From IMG/VR virus record IMGVR_UViG_3300049811_000194, positions 1-28,001 of that record: a stretch of DNA of 28,001 bases; one strand, written 5' to 3'. Of this stretch, positions 8,571 to 16,609 are shown piece by piece. Source of the DNA: a virus. Below the pieces are notes generated by a model that worked only from the letters and a program-made list of their open reading frames with translations, had not been told where the DNA came from and ran no database searches. The number at the start of each line of letters is the position of its first letter. Position 1 is the first letter of the stretch. The translations under genes and the position numbers were made by a program.

Positions 8571-9416
8571 TTAAACCTTAACCGCTGTGCTCCCTTTCGG
8601 TCGCCCTCGGCCCCTCTTAATTACTGGCTCCTCTGATTCTCCCTCGCTAAATACGGTCGACGCTAACGACTCATCGAACGCTTCATCTATCGCTGGACCT
8701 TCGCTTGCTTCTTTCTGCACCAACCCTACTGGAGCATTGAAGCCTTGTGTTTCTTGCCTTTCAAGAAACTGCATAAGTTTCTGCTGCATTTCAATAAGTT
8801 GTTTTTTCAACTCGGCGTTAGCATCTGCGAGCTTCTTTATCTCTTCGTCATTCTTAGCAAGAACGGCGCGGTTATCTTTTGCCGCCATAAATTGATGCGC
8901 CCTCTCCCATGCCTCAACATATTCAGAAGGTAACATGCTAACGACTTTCCCCTTCGGAGTTGCTGCAAATTGTTCAATGCTGAATATTCCTTTGTGTGCA
9001 AGCGTTGAGACTTGGCCATCTGTAAGCACGCCCCATTTAGATAGTGGTGTCCCTGGCGCTGCTCTGCCTTCTTTGAAGCGCTTATAGGCTTCGGCATATA
9101 ATCCGCGTGGCGCTTCTGTATCGCTCAAATCTAATAGCGCTTCAGGCAATAACCTGACAAGCTCCACCGGCTGATCGAATCTGTCCCTAAACCATCTAAT
9201 TATTTCTAACTCGTCGTAATATTCGTATTTGAGCTGTTTAGATTTAAGCGGATTGTACTGCGTGTGAATCTCGAATCTAAATGGCAATCCTTTTGCATCA
9301 TGCTCTACGATGCGCTCAATTCCGCCGCCTAGATTTTGGGCGGTAAGATTACGCCGTGAAAGTGCATCGTGTGCCACTTCTGGTAAATTGTATTGGTCGA
9401 ATATATTATTTAACAT
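8571..9416 (-). CDS. Coiled-coil protein with C-terminal AT-hook, virion or assembly associated
   Basis: This protein has 281 residues. Residues about 1-120 look like a folded alpha/beta domain with an acidic, aromatic helix (YEYYDELEIIRWFRDRF). A short helical segment follows at about 125-175 (GVLTDGQVSTLAHKGIFSIEQF). A clear heptad coiled coil comes next (about 185-225, NDEEIKKLADANAELKKQL), then an acidic linker. The end is a classic AT-hook core, RGRGRPKG, at about residues 268-275, which would bind the minor groove of AT-rich DNA. It has an AGAGG site 8 bases before the ATG and follows a terminator-like hairpin. I do not know the family. A DNA-touching head or packaging accessory is possible, as is a regulator placed inside the late operon. 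Confidence 0.72.
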   Translation of the reverse strand: MLNNIFDQYNLPEVAHDALSRRNLTAQNLGGGIERIVEHDAKGLPFRFEIHTQYNPLKSKQLKYEYYDELEIIRWFRDRFDQPVELVRLLPEALLDLSDTEAPRGLYAEAYKRFKEGRAAPGTPLSKWGVLTDGQVSTLAHKGIFSIEQFAATPKGKVVSMLPSEYVEAWERAHQFMAAKDNRAVLAKNDEEIKKLADANAELKKQLIEMQQKLMQFLERQETQGFNAPVGLVQKEASEGPAIDEAFDESLASTVFSEGESEEPVIKRGRGRPKGSTAVKV

Positions 9417-9432
9417 TTTACTTTCCTCTGGT

Positions 9433-9470
9433 AAAAATATGGCCCGGTGTCTCCTCTAGAACACCAGGCC
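9433..9470 (-). terminator. Intrinsic terminator after the decoration-like gene
   Basis: On the minus strand, a 10-bp stem (arms at 9461-9470 and 9441-9450, one G-U pair) closes a 10-base loop and is followed by AUAUUUUUAC. It lies 8 bases past the stop of the 157-residue gene. It would reduce transcription between the capsid genes and the genes that follow. Confidence 0.7.
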
Positions 9471-9477
9471 AGCTAAA

Positions 9478-9951
9478 TTAGAACGCTGCGCCGGTGATCA
9501 ATCCCATTGCATAGAGATTGACTGGTCCAGCTCCACCAACTGCCGAAGTACAAGTAACTCCAGCAAGTGGCGAACCCGCTGCCGTGTCATCTACGTTACC
9601 ATTGGAGGTAAAGTAAATTTTCACGTTGGCTGCAATTGCTGCGGCTGCTACGCCAACAAATGCACCACCACCACGGAACACCCAACCATATTGGTTAGCT
9701 GTAGCCGTTACGGACCCTTGATAGAATCCGGCTTGTGCTGGCTCTGTAGTTGCAAATGAAGCAGAAGCACCCAAAGACGCTGTAAAGTTTCCATCTGTGG
9801 AAATCTTTACACCGATCCCAGTGGCAGTATTTGAAGCAAAGCGAACGTACTGCCATGTTTTGCCTTGCTGGTCTACATACACCTGACCGGGGTTAGAAGT
9901 TGGCACCGTCGATAGCGACGATAAATCAACCGCTGTTTGTTGAATTGACAT
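9478..9951 (-). CDS. Head decoration-like protein
   Basis: This 157-residue protein is rich in Ala, Gly, Thr and Val, with almost no charged residues after the first 60 positions. Its strand-like pattern (GQVYVDQQGKTWQYVRFA, GKNF-type turns, GWVFRGGGAFVGVAA) fits a small beta-rich capsid surface protein. It is the first gene after the major capsid gene, the usual place for head decoration or stabilisation proteins. It is flanked on both sides by hairpins, as expected for a gene made at a high, separately set level. A GGAG site lies 8 bases before the ATG. No named family is recognised, so the role comes from composition and position. Confidence 0.65.
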   Translation of the reverse strand: MSIQQTAVDLSSLSTVPTSNPGQVYVDQQGKTWQYVRFASNTATGIGVKISTDGNFTASLGASASFATTEPAQAGFYQGSVTATANQYGWVFRGGGAFVGVAAAAIAANVKIYFTSNGNVDDTAAGSPLAGVTCTSAVGGAGPVNLYAMGLITGAAF

Positions 9952-9981
9952 AATTATATCTCCAAAATTAAATTAGTTTTT

Positions 9982-10005
9982 GGGGCCGAGTTATTACCCG
10001 GCCCC
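9982..10005 (-). terminator. Hairpin after the major capsid gene, possible weak terminator
   Basis: A perfect 7-bp GC stem (GGGGCCG at 9982-9988 with CGGCCCC at 9999-10005) closes a 10-base loop just past the capsid stop. On the minus strand the next bases are A-rich, then AAUUUAAUUUU, so the U tract is poor. It may act as a partial terminator or protect the capsid mRNA 3' end. Confidence 0.45.
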
Positions 10006-10014
10006 GTTTAAACA

Positions 10015-11025
10015 TTAATCGAATCCAACCCAGTTTAGTTTAGCAAGGCCGCCGATTGTCATCGTCGCCATGGTGAACATCAACCGTGATACTGCTGCCT
10101 GGTCTGCGCTGTTGACCGGCTCCAACATGTCGAACTCTGCTTTCTCATGGAAAACTAAGTTCACGCCACCGGGTTTAGTGCAGAATAGGTAAGTACGGTT
10201 TGTGGTTGCCGCTGTTTGGCCGCTGTAGTTTACGCCGTTACCGAAATACATCGGGACGCCGCGATAGACTAACTTGTCGAAACCAACTTTGCCGGTGCCA
10301 TTCTCATTAACGATCTGCTGGATCGCTTGAGTTGCACTAGTCAAGAACTCAAAGTGAGTTTGGCCTAGGAATCCAAGAGTTGATTGGATCTGGCTATTTC
10401 TCATGGTTGAGTTCAAGCCCTTATCCAAAAACCTCTTTACGTTTCCGGCATCAACAGCACCTTCGGTCCAGTCTGTAGCGGTATTGAAGGCCTGATTGCG
10501 GAACCATGCGGCATTGGCGTTGGAGCGATCAATACCACCAACAGTACCAGTTGCGGGAGTAGTAGAAACTAGGAGCGCTACGCCGCCTAATTGCAATCCG
10601 CCCGATCCAGTTCCGTTTGATAGCATACCGGCGTGGAATTCGTTCATCATGCTGGCTTCGAGCACCTTGAATTTTCCGGCTACTACGTCGATTAGCTTGG
10701 TGTCGCTTCCGCCGCTATTTTTCAATCGCTCTGCAACGGTCCAAGAAACTGATCCAAGCTGGTAAACCCAGTTGAACTCAGAAGCATCTAGCACTTTCTC
10801 GTCAGCAATCGAAACAGCACCGGATTCTCCAACCCAGTTTACTGATCCATTCTGGCCAGTCATCGCCTCTTCAACTACGGTGCGACCACCGTCAATTCTT
10901 TTGATTCCGCCCTCATCTTTCATTGCTTTCATGAGAGGGTGATTGTCTGTAACCGCATCTTTCAAAACGCGGCTTCTATAACGGCCAGTTGTCGTAACAA
11001 GTTGGCCTAATCCTACGTCTGCCAT
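10015..11025 (-). CDS. Major capsid protein
   Basis: This 336-residue protein has the composition and pattern of an HK97-fold coat protein. Its N-terminal arm (MADVGLGQLVTTTGRYRSRVLKDA) is followed by a strand with GGRTVVEEAM and an E-loop-like segment (NGSVNWVGESGAV). A long spine-like helix follows (about 95-130, AERLKNSGGSDTKLIDVVAG and on), and the C-terminal region includes GVPMYFGNGVNYSG and a final beta segment. Placement directly after the scaffold gene and before a decoration-like gene is the standard podovirus order. An AGGAG site lies about 10 bases before the ATG, inside the end of the scaffold gene, so synthesis of the two is linked. No separate capsid protease is visible nearby. 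Confidence 0.88.
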   Translation of the reverse strand: MADVGLGQLVTTTGRYRSRVLKDAVTDNHPLMKAMKDEGGIKRIDGGRTVVEEAMTGQNGSVNWVGESGAVSIADEKVLDASEFNWVYQLGSVSWTVAERLKNSGGSDTKLIDVVAGKFKVLEASMMNEFHAGMLSNGTGSGGLQLGGVALLVSTTPATGTVGGIDRSNANAAWFRNQAFNTATDWTEGAVDAGNVKRFLDKGLNSTMRNSQIQSTLGFLGQTHFEFLTSATQAIQQIVNENGTGKVGFDKLVYRGVPMYFGNGVNYSGQTAATTNRTYLFCTKPGGVNLVFHEKAEFDMLEPVNSADQAAVSRLMFTMATMTIGGLAKLNWVGFD

Positions 11026-11027
11026 AT

Positions 11028-12233
11028 TTAAAATACTCCTTTTCTAAGGTTGTTAAGAGCTAATCTAACCGTATCGTGCACATCGTTAGGGATTTTTGCC
11101 GGTGTTATCGTTCCACCTGGACCCCCCACGGATCGGCCCCTTACTGATGCAGTTGCGGCTGGTGCTCTGTTTTGTTGAGTGTTTGCGCGGAATGCGGTTG
11201 CTGTGGTCGGTCTTGCTGTTGATATGACGCTCTGATTCAGGTTCCCAGATTCTCCTCTGATTATCGCTACAGCACGCCGTAAAGCATCGCCGTATGATAA
11301 ATCTGGAATGGCCTGAGCCATTGCCGAAACAAGTGGCCGGACCCGTGTATTCAAGATCGTGGCATCCCTTAACTCTGGATAAAGGTACTGCCCGAAATTG
11401 TCTACCTCGTTAGCAATTGCGCGGCCCTCTTCGACTACAGGAGCTATTTCACTCTCCTGCTGCTTATTGAGGAATCCGCTTAGTGTAGATTCTAGGCTAG
11501 CTATTTTATCTTGCAAGGCCCTAACTTCTGGAGCCGCAGATATTCCAGCGGTATCAGGTAGGCCGGTTTCCTCCTTTAGTGAAGTCAATATCTCAGGCTC
11601 AATACCGATACTGGCCCCAATTTCTAACCACTTTGTTTTTCTCGTGGTCGGGTTTGGATCTGTTAGCTTGGCGTGCGCCTTGGCTAATCCTTCGAACGCC
11701 TCTACCGGGTTTAAATTGCGGCCCCTAAATTGTGGAGTCCATTTTTTGACAACCTCGGTAAATTGCTGATTCTCATCAATCAGCCGCTTGGCTTCCATCT
11801 GGGTCTTAGTCATCAATGCTTCATGCTGCTTGAACATACGAGCAACGGCAGGTTTTAACTCCTGTGGCATAGCATTGAATATTTTCTTTTCCTCGTCAGA
11901 CAAACGACTCGGAACGCTCCAGCCCTCTTGGTTGTCTGCCTTTAATGCAGGAGCATTTGGCCCAAGGGCATTTTTGCTTGATTTCTTAGCCGTTTCGCCT
12001 TTATTGACCGCCTTGTTTTTATTCCCAGCGTTCGCATCTTGCCCCGGTTCTTCAGCATCGTTTTTGGTCTCTTCGAGCGCTCTTTTGACGGTTTCTTCAA
12101 CGGATTCGGGGCCAGTGGGTTCGGTTTCTTGGGGCTCATCTTCAATGATCTCCTGTTCTTCAACGTGGACTTGGGCTTCTAGTACCCCAGTCTCTTCTTG
12201 TGCGCTTTGAATCGTCTCTCCTCTTCCAGACAT
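11028..12233 (-). CDS. Capsid scaffolding protein
   Basis: This 401-residue protein has a strongly acidic, Glu/Gln/Pro-rich N-terminus (about 1-70), then a Lys/Asn-rich segment. A helical core follows, with NAMPQELKPAVARMFKQHEAL, the heptad run TQMEAKRLIDENQQFTEVVKKW and NPVEAFEGLAKAHAKL. A second coiled-coil segment lies near residues 235-260. The last 60 residues are basic (RAPAATASVRGRSV... LNNLRKGVF), as expected for a C-terminus that binds coat protein. Length, acidity, helices and position right before the capsid gene match podovirus scaffolds that direct procapsid assembly. Its start overlaps the preceding gene by 55 bases and is preceded by AAGGAAAAAG. Confidence 0.8.
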   Translation of the reverse strand: MSGRGETIQSAQEETGVLEAQVHVEEQEIIEDEPQETEPTGPESVEETVKRALEETKNDAEEPGQDANAGNKNKAVNKGETAKKSSKNALGPNAPALKADNQEGWSVPSRLSDEEKKIFNAMPQELKPAVARMFKQHEALMTKTQMEAKRLIDENQQFTEVVKKWTPQFRGRNLNPVEAFEGLAKAHAKLTDPNPTTRKTKWLEIGASIGIEPEILTSLKEETGLPDTAGISAAPEVRALQDKIASLESTLSGFLNKQQESEIAPVVEEGRAIANEVDNFGQYLYPELRDATILNTRVRPLVSAMAQAIPDLSYGDALRRAVAIIRGESGNLNQSVISTARPTTATAFRANTQQNRAPAATASVRGRSVGGPGGTITPAKIPNDVHDTVRLALNNLRKGVF

Positions 12234-12607
12234 ATAGCTTTTTCCTTTTCATCAATCGGGATTCGGTCGTACTTAATATCATAGTAGGCTTTCTCGGCAG
12301 CATCCCGAATAGCTGCTTCGTCAACCTCTACGGGTTTATACTTTGATGGTGTCCACTTCCCGACCTCTATACATCCGTTTTCTCTATAGTGCTGTCTTAA
12401 CTTGGCTTTGCTTGTAAAAACTCGGCCTTCCTTTGTTGCGTGGCTTAGTGTTGGCGGTATTTCATCAGTAATAACGCTCGGTAGCTCAATTGGTGCCTTT
12501 TTATAACGCGTGACCGGTACGAGTTTTTGCTTCACCGTATCAAACACGAATAGCCCGCGAGTAGCGTCTTTTTCCTCAGTAATTCTTTGCTTTATTTCTT
12601 TGCTCAT
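12179..12607 (-). CDS. Small basic/acidic protein of unknown function between portal and scaffold
   Basis: This 142-residue protein is highly charged. The middle contains FTSKAKLRQHYRENGCIEVGKW, a pattern seen in small proteins encoded near podovirus capsid genes. The C-terminal half is a charged helix (EAAIRDAAEKAYYDIKYDR, EEERRFKAHKKRL). It has one cysteine, no membrane segment and no signal peptide. Its ATG forms a 4-base ATGA overlap with the preceding stop and lacks a clear ribosome-binding site, which points to translational coupling. Its 3' end overlaps the scaffold start by 55 bases. The function is unknown; location suggests a minor assembly factor. Confidence 0.7.
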   Translation of the reverse strand: MSKEIKQRITEEKDATRGLFVFDTVKQKLVPVTRYKKAPIELPSVITDEIPPTLSHATKEGRVFTSKAKLRQHYRENGCIEVGKWTPSKYKPVEVDEAAIRDAAEKAYYDIKYDRIPIDEKEKAICLEEERRFKAHKKRLGY

Positions 12608-12876
12608 AAATCATCAAATGCCAAAGCCAACAGTAGTAATTCCTGATCTTCCTTTTCTATTTCTTCCCGCGTGTATTTGCGCGGTATAAATATTTCCTTT
12701 GCCTCTAGAATTCTGCTTAATGGTGTTGGGCCGAGTCTGTATTGAATTGTGTAAACCTTGCGGATTTTCTTTTTCTTTCGCTTCTTTTCGTGCTGTTCCT
12801 CTGGCCCCAATCCATGTACGGGAATGCCACCGCCACCGCGTCGGTAATGGGGTTTGTAGTAATAAAGCAGGGTCAC
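12604..12876 (-). CDS. Small Lys/Arg-rich protein of unknown function
   Basis: This 90-residue frame starts with GTG (complement of 12874-12876). A second frame of similar length overlaps it, starting at ATG 12884-12886. I prefer this one because its stop overlaps the next start as ATGA and because its GAGG site is about 11 bases before the GTG, while the same site is only 1 base from the other ATG. The protein has a Tyr/Arg/Gly-rich N-terminus, a very basic centre (HEKKRKKKKIRKVY) and an acidic C-terminal helix (YTREEIEKEDQELLLLALAF). It may bind nucleic acid or pack against an acidic partner. No family is recognised. Confidence 0.6.
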   Translation of the reverse strand: MTLLYYYKPHYRRGGGGIPVHGLGPEEQHEKKRKKKKIRKVYTIQYRLGPTPLSRILEAKEIFIPRKYTREEIEKEDQELLLLALAFDDL

Positions 12877-12889
12877 TGTAGATCATACC

Positions 12890-13822
12890 TCATCTGGTGA
12901 CTAATCCTTCGACCAAGCAAAAATCGGTTAGCAATAACCTAGCCGTTGCCCCTAGAGATTTAATTATATTGTGCCCATGTCCGGTGCGCCGTGCGCTGCC
13001 CGTTGGGATATTTGTTGTGTGCGTTTGCACTAAAGACCCGTTTAGATAAAATTCTACTGATGTCCCTGCGGCGTTGACGCGAATTTCGTATGATACCCAA
13101 ACATTTACAATTGCAGTCACGCCGGAATCTGTAACCGTGGAAACTGAGTTAGATACCGTTACACATTCATAACGCCCACCGTTCACAGAGTGAGTATATC
13201 GAAAATACGCTCCGTCGGCGCTTACTCCTGATGTGAACGTGTCTTGAAATCCAATTGTGGCGGTGTAAGTCTCAGTTCCATCGGATAAATTCCTGATTTG
13301 AAATTCTCCGAGCGATCTCCATGCAAATGTGCCGAATTGAATTGTTACCGGCTCAAGATAACTATTACAAGCCCTGCCCGTCGATGTTGTGCCCGTCGTT
13401 GATTGCGCCACACCGGGGTTAGCATTATCAGAGTTTGCAGTATTAAACGTGACTGCGGCGCTGGTGCCTGATACTAATGTCCCGAAATCTCCGACCGCTG
13501 CGCCGTCGTGCCAGAATCGAGCCATCCTAAACGGATTAGGCGACCATTCAAGTGTGATAGTAGATTTGGCTCCGGCATCCGTTAAAGTCATCTGTGAACC
13601 CGCTGCCAATTGCCGATCATGAGTGAGAGATCCGTTAAGAGCAACCACTACATAATCCGCCCCAGCCGGTGCTCCGCCACCGCCTCCAGTGGATGCGATC
13701 TCGATGTCCTGGCCTACTTGCGTTAGGGTGATATTGGTGCCTTCTGATAGCGTAATCTCTCCAGTTAGTGCGGAATCACCCTGTTTCGATAGTCCAGACA
13801 CCTGGGCATTAAATAACGGCAT
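12890..13822 (-). CDS. Virion fibre/adhesin-like protein with lectin-type beta sandwich
   Basis: This 310-residue protein is rich in Thr, Ser, Gly and Asn and nearly all beta strand. The first 70 residues carry short fibre-type units (GTNITLTQVGQDIEIAS, then GGGGGAPAGADYVVV). A region at about 95-310 reads like a concanavalin/laminin-G sandwich: FRMARFWHDG, the strand EPVTIQFGTFAWRSLGEFQI, a central FRYTHSVNGGRYEC, then WVSYEIRVNAAGTSVEFYLNGSLVQTH (split by turns) and a final strand. Such domains bind sugars. The 5' end overlaps the preceding stop by one base (TAATG). It may be a head fibre or a tailspike; no enzyme motif is visible. Confidence 0.7.
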   Translation of the reverse strand: MPLFNAQVSGLSKQGDSALTGEITLSEGTNITLTQVGQDIEIASTGGGGGAPAGADYVVVALNGSLTHDRQLAAGSQMTLTDAGAKSTITLEWSPNPFRMARFWHDGAAVGDFGTLVSGTSAAVTFNTANSDNANPGVAQSTTGTTSTGRACNSYLEPVTIQFGTFAWRSLGEFQIRNLSDGTETYTATIGFQDTFTSGVSADGAYFRYTHSVNGGRYECVTVSNSVSTVTDSGVTAIVNVWVSYEIRVNAAGTSVEFYLNGSLVQTHTTNIPTGSARRTGHGHNIIKSLGATARLLLTDFCLVEGLVTR

Positions 13823-14214
13823 TAGATATAATCTCCCGTTTCTTCTGCCGCCAATACTGTCGCTGACGCTGTTGGCGAGAATACAAATACATCACCCGTA
13901 TACACGGGCTGCGGTAGCTCAAAATAAGAATCAGCGCCCCTAAGTTTTAATTTGAATGTACTTGCATCCGGCGCTGCTCCGTATCTTACAAATACGGTCG
14001 TTGCTGAATTTAGATAAATGCTTGCGCTCAGCCTCTTGTCGTTTGCTGGCAATACGTTTGCAGAGTTGCCTATAGCAATTATAAAACTCTGCGTCGTTGC
14101 CGCTGTCGCGCCATCCTGCCGGATATGCTGAACAGTGCCACCTGTTCCGGGCCTTGTGCTCTCCGTGACGAGGTACGATCCAAGTGCGTTATTATCAACT
14201 TTTTGGCTGCTCAT
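13822..14214 (-). CDS. Small virion-type beta protein of unknown function
   Basis: This 130-residue protein is Ala/Thr/Ser-rich and beta-like. The N-terminus is polar (MSSQKVDNNALGSYLVTEST). Strands with Val/Phe alternation follow (TTVFVRYGAAPD, STFKLKLRGADSYFELPQPVY), then GDVFVFSPTASATVL. No cysteine, signal peptide or membrane segment is seen. The start is 1 base past the portal stop region with a GGATG site, and the stop shares one base with the next start. The location beside portal and a lectin-like protein suggests a small head or neck ornament or a fibre partner. No known family is recognised. Confidence 0.65.
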   Translation of the reverse strand: MSSQKVDNNALGSYLVTESTRPGTGGTVQHIRQDGATAATTQSFIIAIGNSANVLPANDKRLSASIYLNSATTVFVRYGAAPDASTFKLKLRGADSYFELPQPVYTGDVFVFSPTASATVLAAEETGDYI

Positions 14215-14215
14215 A

Positions 14216-16609
14216 TCATCCTATTGGTACTATTTCCGGCGCTGCGTCATCAATTTCAAGCATTGCCCCGCCTAATTCATCCCTGATGATTCTTGCGCGT
14301 CGTTTTTTTGGTTCTGCTTTGAGATTAATTGTGATCGGCGGTATTTCAGGCGGCGCGACCTGTATGATCTGCGGCCCTGGTGGTAGCTCTGGCATCTTAA
14401 ATTTCTCTTGCATCTGGAGTGCTGCCTCAAGCGCTAAGCGCTGCTCTTCAATCATGCGCTCACGCTGCGACATAATAACTTCATAGCGCTCATTCTGTAG
14501 GCGTTGAGCTTCCGATGCTTGAATAAACTTCTGCATCTGGTTATCCATCTGCGTCTTAATAACTTCAAGCTCTCGGCTAAACTCTCTGTCTCTTTCCTCT
14601 AAAGATAGTTCCATTGCTTGCTGATCAAGTTTCCGCTGCTCAATAGCGGATTTGGCTTGCGATTCCATCGCCTTAAGCTCAATTTTCATGCGCTCATAGT
14701 CTGGTGGCGGCGGGGCTGCTGGTGCTGGCTGATTCTTTCTCGCTATCAAAGCGCGTACCGATTGAATAACCTGATCTTCGAATTCTTTCGAGCCACCAAC
14801 GGCTGAAAGAGTGTACAGCAATGTTTGTAAGACAACTGGTGCAAATTCTTGATTCTCCATCTTGCCAAGCATTGCCAACCCGTTAATCACGGTATCTGCA
14901 ATCGTTTTGCGCTTCAATATCTCCGCTTGCTGGTCAATAAATGATGTAGAATCGGTTTCTAAATCTATTCTGATTATTCGGGCCTGGTCGTTCTTTAGAA
15001 GCTCAAGAGCTGGCAAGAATCTCTGCTGATGCTCTGGCCCCATAAATTGCAGCCCTACGATCTCGGCGATCTGCTCGGGCGGCATAATTTTTACAGAGAG
15101 ATCCAGCATCATTTCGATGGATTCTCTGACCATCTCTTGCACGGCGATTTTTGTTATCTTGAATCTATCGTGCGCTGCGGTAGATTTGATTTGCTGAGTG
15201 CCTAATGCCTCTTGAGGATCGGAAACACCTCGCAGAATATCCGGCACGCCCCACAACTCATATACGGTGGTCTTGAACTCTTCAACTAAAGAATTAATTT
15301 CGGATATCGCCTGAACTAGTTCCTGCACTGGAACAAATAGCACGAGATTTGAAATCCCGCCTTTCTCCAGCATCGTTTGCAGGTTCTTGCACGCTATGTA
15401 CTCGGTAGAATCTAGGCTATTTAAAGCATCGATCAACTCTGGTTCGCTGCCATCAACCAGGCATCTCCGGCGAATACCGTCAATTAGCCTGAACTTTCGG
15501 GCATACAGATCATGCAATTGATTTAGAATCGGCCTGAGTCGGCTGTAATTATTGCGTGGGTATAGATTCGATGTTGGCTTATTGGTAAGAACAAATTTAG
15601 TTATTGGAAAGAATTTAGCCAGTTGGAATAGATCGGGCTTTTCGTCCAGGAACTCTTCGCAACCTTGCGAGTCGATCCATCGTACTGTTTTTGTTTTTAA
15701 GTCCCATATCTCCCAACCTTCCAGATAGCGGCCTGGAATGTCGGCCCTGTCTCTGTCGGAATCTTCATCATGGTATGATGTGTTGGATTTAAATTGTAGA
15801 TTTATCTCTCTCCTGCTGCCATCTTCATTACGCCCGAATCGCTCTTCGGCTTCGCCCGCATCCATTTCAAAATGCAGTGCAATTTCTGTAATATCTTCCT
15901 GGCACTTGGCTTCCGGTGTGTGCAGAATTTCGTTATAAATTACAGGTTTTACGCCAACCTTCTTGACTAGTACCTTAGTTTTGATATTCGCAAAAAATTG
16001 ATTATTAGCGCCGGCGATAACATCCGTGTAAGCATTGCCAGCCTGGTCAACAAATAGATCGCCCTGTGGAATTACGGGTATTTGCTGATCGACCTCGACA
16101 GAATCCTCTTTAGCGATAAGCTGCGTACACGATTTTGAGCCGTGAAGTAGTTCCATCACTGCCGCGTGCATCGTCGAATCAAATCCGGTGTTCTTCATGT
16201 TATAGATGCTGAGCCGTTCGGCTATTAGCGATGCTGTAAGCGCCACACCGTCATTTATGTCGAACTCCCTACGGCATATAACTTTAGGCTGGCGGGCATA
16301 ATATGCGGCTGCTACTGTTTCGCACACGGACCAGTAGAGCGGGAAGGTGCGCGCATATTCCTCTGTTTCGTCGCGCTCTGTTTCCTCTGACGTTCTGCGC
16401 CCGTTATCATACTCTCGATTCGCTTCCTTGGTATCTTCCCAGGTGTGCTTAGCTGCCTTCTTGGCGCCAGTGATCCACTTGCGCCAGAATTGCACGGTTT
16501 TTCTGTTGGCGTGCGGATCTAGCTGCTCAAGTTGCGCCTCTTCTGAGGGTTCGTTCTCGTCAGGATCAACCGATTCCGTTGATAATTCGTCGTTATCGTA
16601 ATCTTCCAT
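14216..16609 (-). CDS. Portal protein, P22-type
   Basis: This 797-residue protein (P22 portal is 725) has the order of a podovirus portal. It has an acidic N-terminus, then RKWITGAKKAAKHTWEDTK, YWSVCETVAAAYYARQPKVI and an alpha/beta body with FFPITKFVLTNKP and YPRNNYSRLRPILNQ. These are followed by the DGIRRRC/AHDRFKITKIAVQEMVRE segment. From about residue 640 to 740 a long coiled coil (SAIEQRKLDQQAMELSLEER and on) matches the P22 'barrel' that reaches into the capsid. The end is a Pro-rich and basic tail. As a dodecamer it forms the vertex for packaging and ejection, working with the terminase encoded just upstream. Its start overlaps the TerL stop by 17 bases. Confidence 0.92.
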   Translation of the reverse strand: MEDYDNDELSTESVDPDENEPSEEAQLEQLDPHANRKTVQFWRKWITGAKKAAKHTWEDTKEANREYDNGRRTSEETERDETEEYARTFPLYWSVCETVAAAYYARQPKVICRREFDINDGVALTASLIAERLSIYNMKNTGFDSTMHAAVMELLHGSKSCTQLIAKEDSVEVDQQIPVIPQGDLFVDQAGNAYTDVIAGANNQFFANIKTKVLVKKVGVKPVIYNEILHTPEAKCQEDITEIALHFEMDAGEAEERFGRNEDGSRREINLQFKSNTSYHDEDSDRDRADIPGRYLEGWEIWDLKTKTVRWIDSQGCEEFLDEKPDLFQLAKFFPITKFVLTNKPTSNLYPRNNYSRLRPILNQLHDLYARKFRLIDGIRRRCLVDGSEPELIDALNSLDSTEYIACKNLQTMLEKGGISNLVLFVPVQELVQAISEINSLVEEFKTTVYELWGVPDILRGVSDPQEALGTQQIKSTAAHDRFKITKIAVQEMVRESIEMMLDLSVKIMPPEQIAEIVGLQFMGPEHQQRFLPALELLKNDQARIIRIDLETDSTSFIDQQAEILKRKTIADTVINGLAMLGKMENQEFAPVVLQTLLYTLSAVGGSKEFEDQVIQSVRALIARKNQPAPAAPPPPDYERMKIELKAMESQAKSAIEQRKLDQQAMELSLEERDREFSRELEVIKTQMDNQMQKFIQASEAQRLQNERYEVIMSQRERMIEEQRLALEAALQMQEKFKMPELPPGPQIIQVAPPEIPPITINLKAEPKKRRARIIRDELGGAMLEIDDAAPEIVPIG

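Noticed and set aside
12614-12886. An alternative 90-residue minus-strand frame starting at ATG 12884-12886
   Set aside because: Its ribosome-binding site is too close to the start and its stop does not couple with the next gene; the overlapping GTG frame does.
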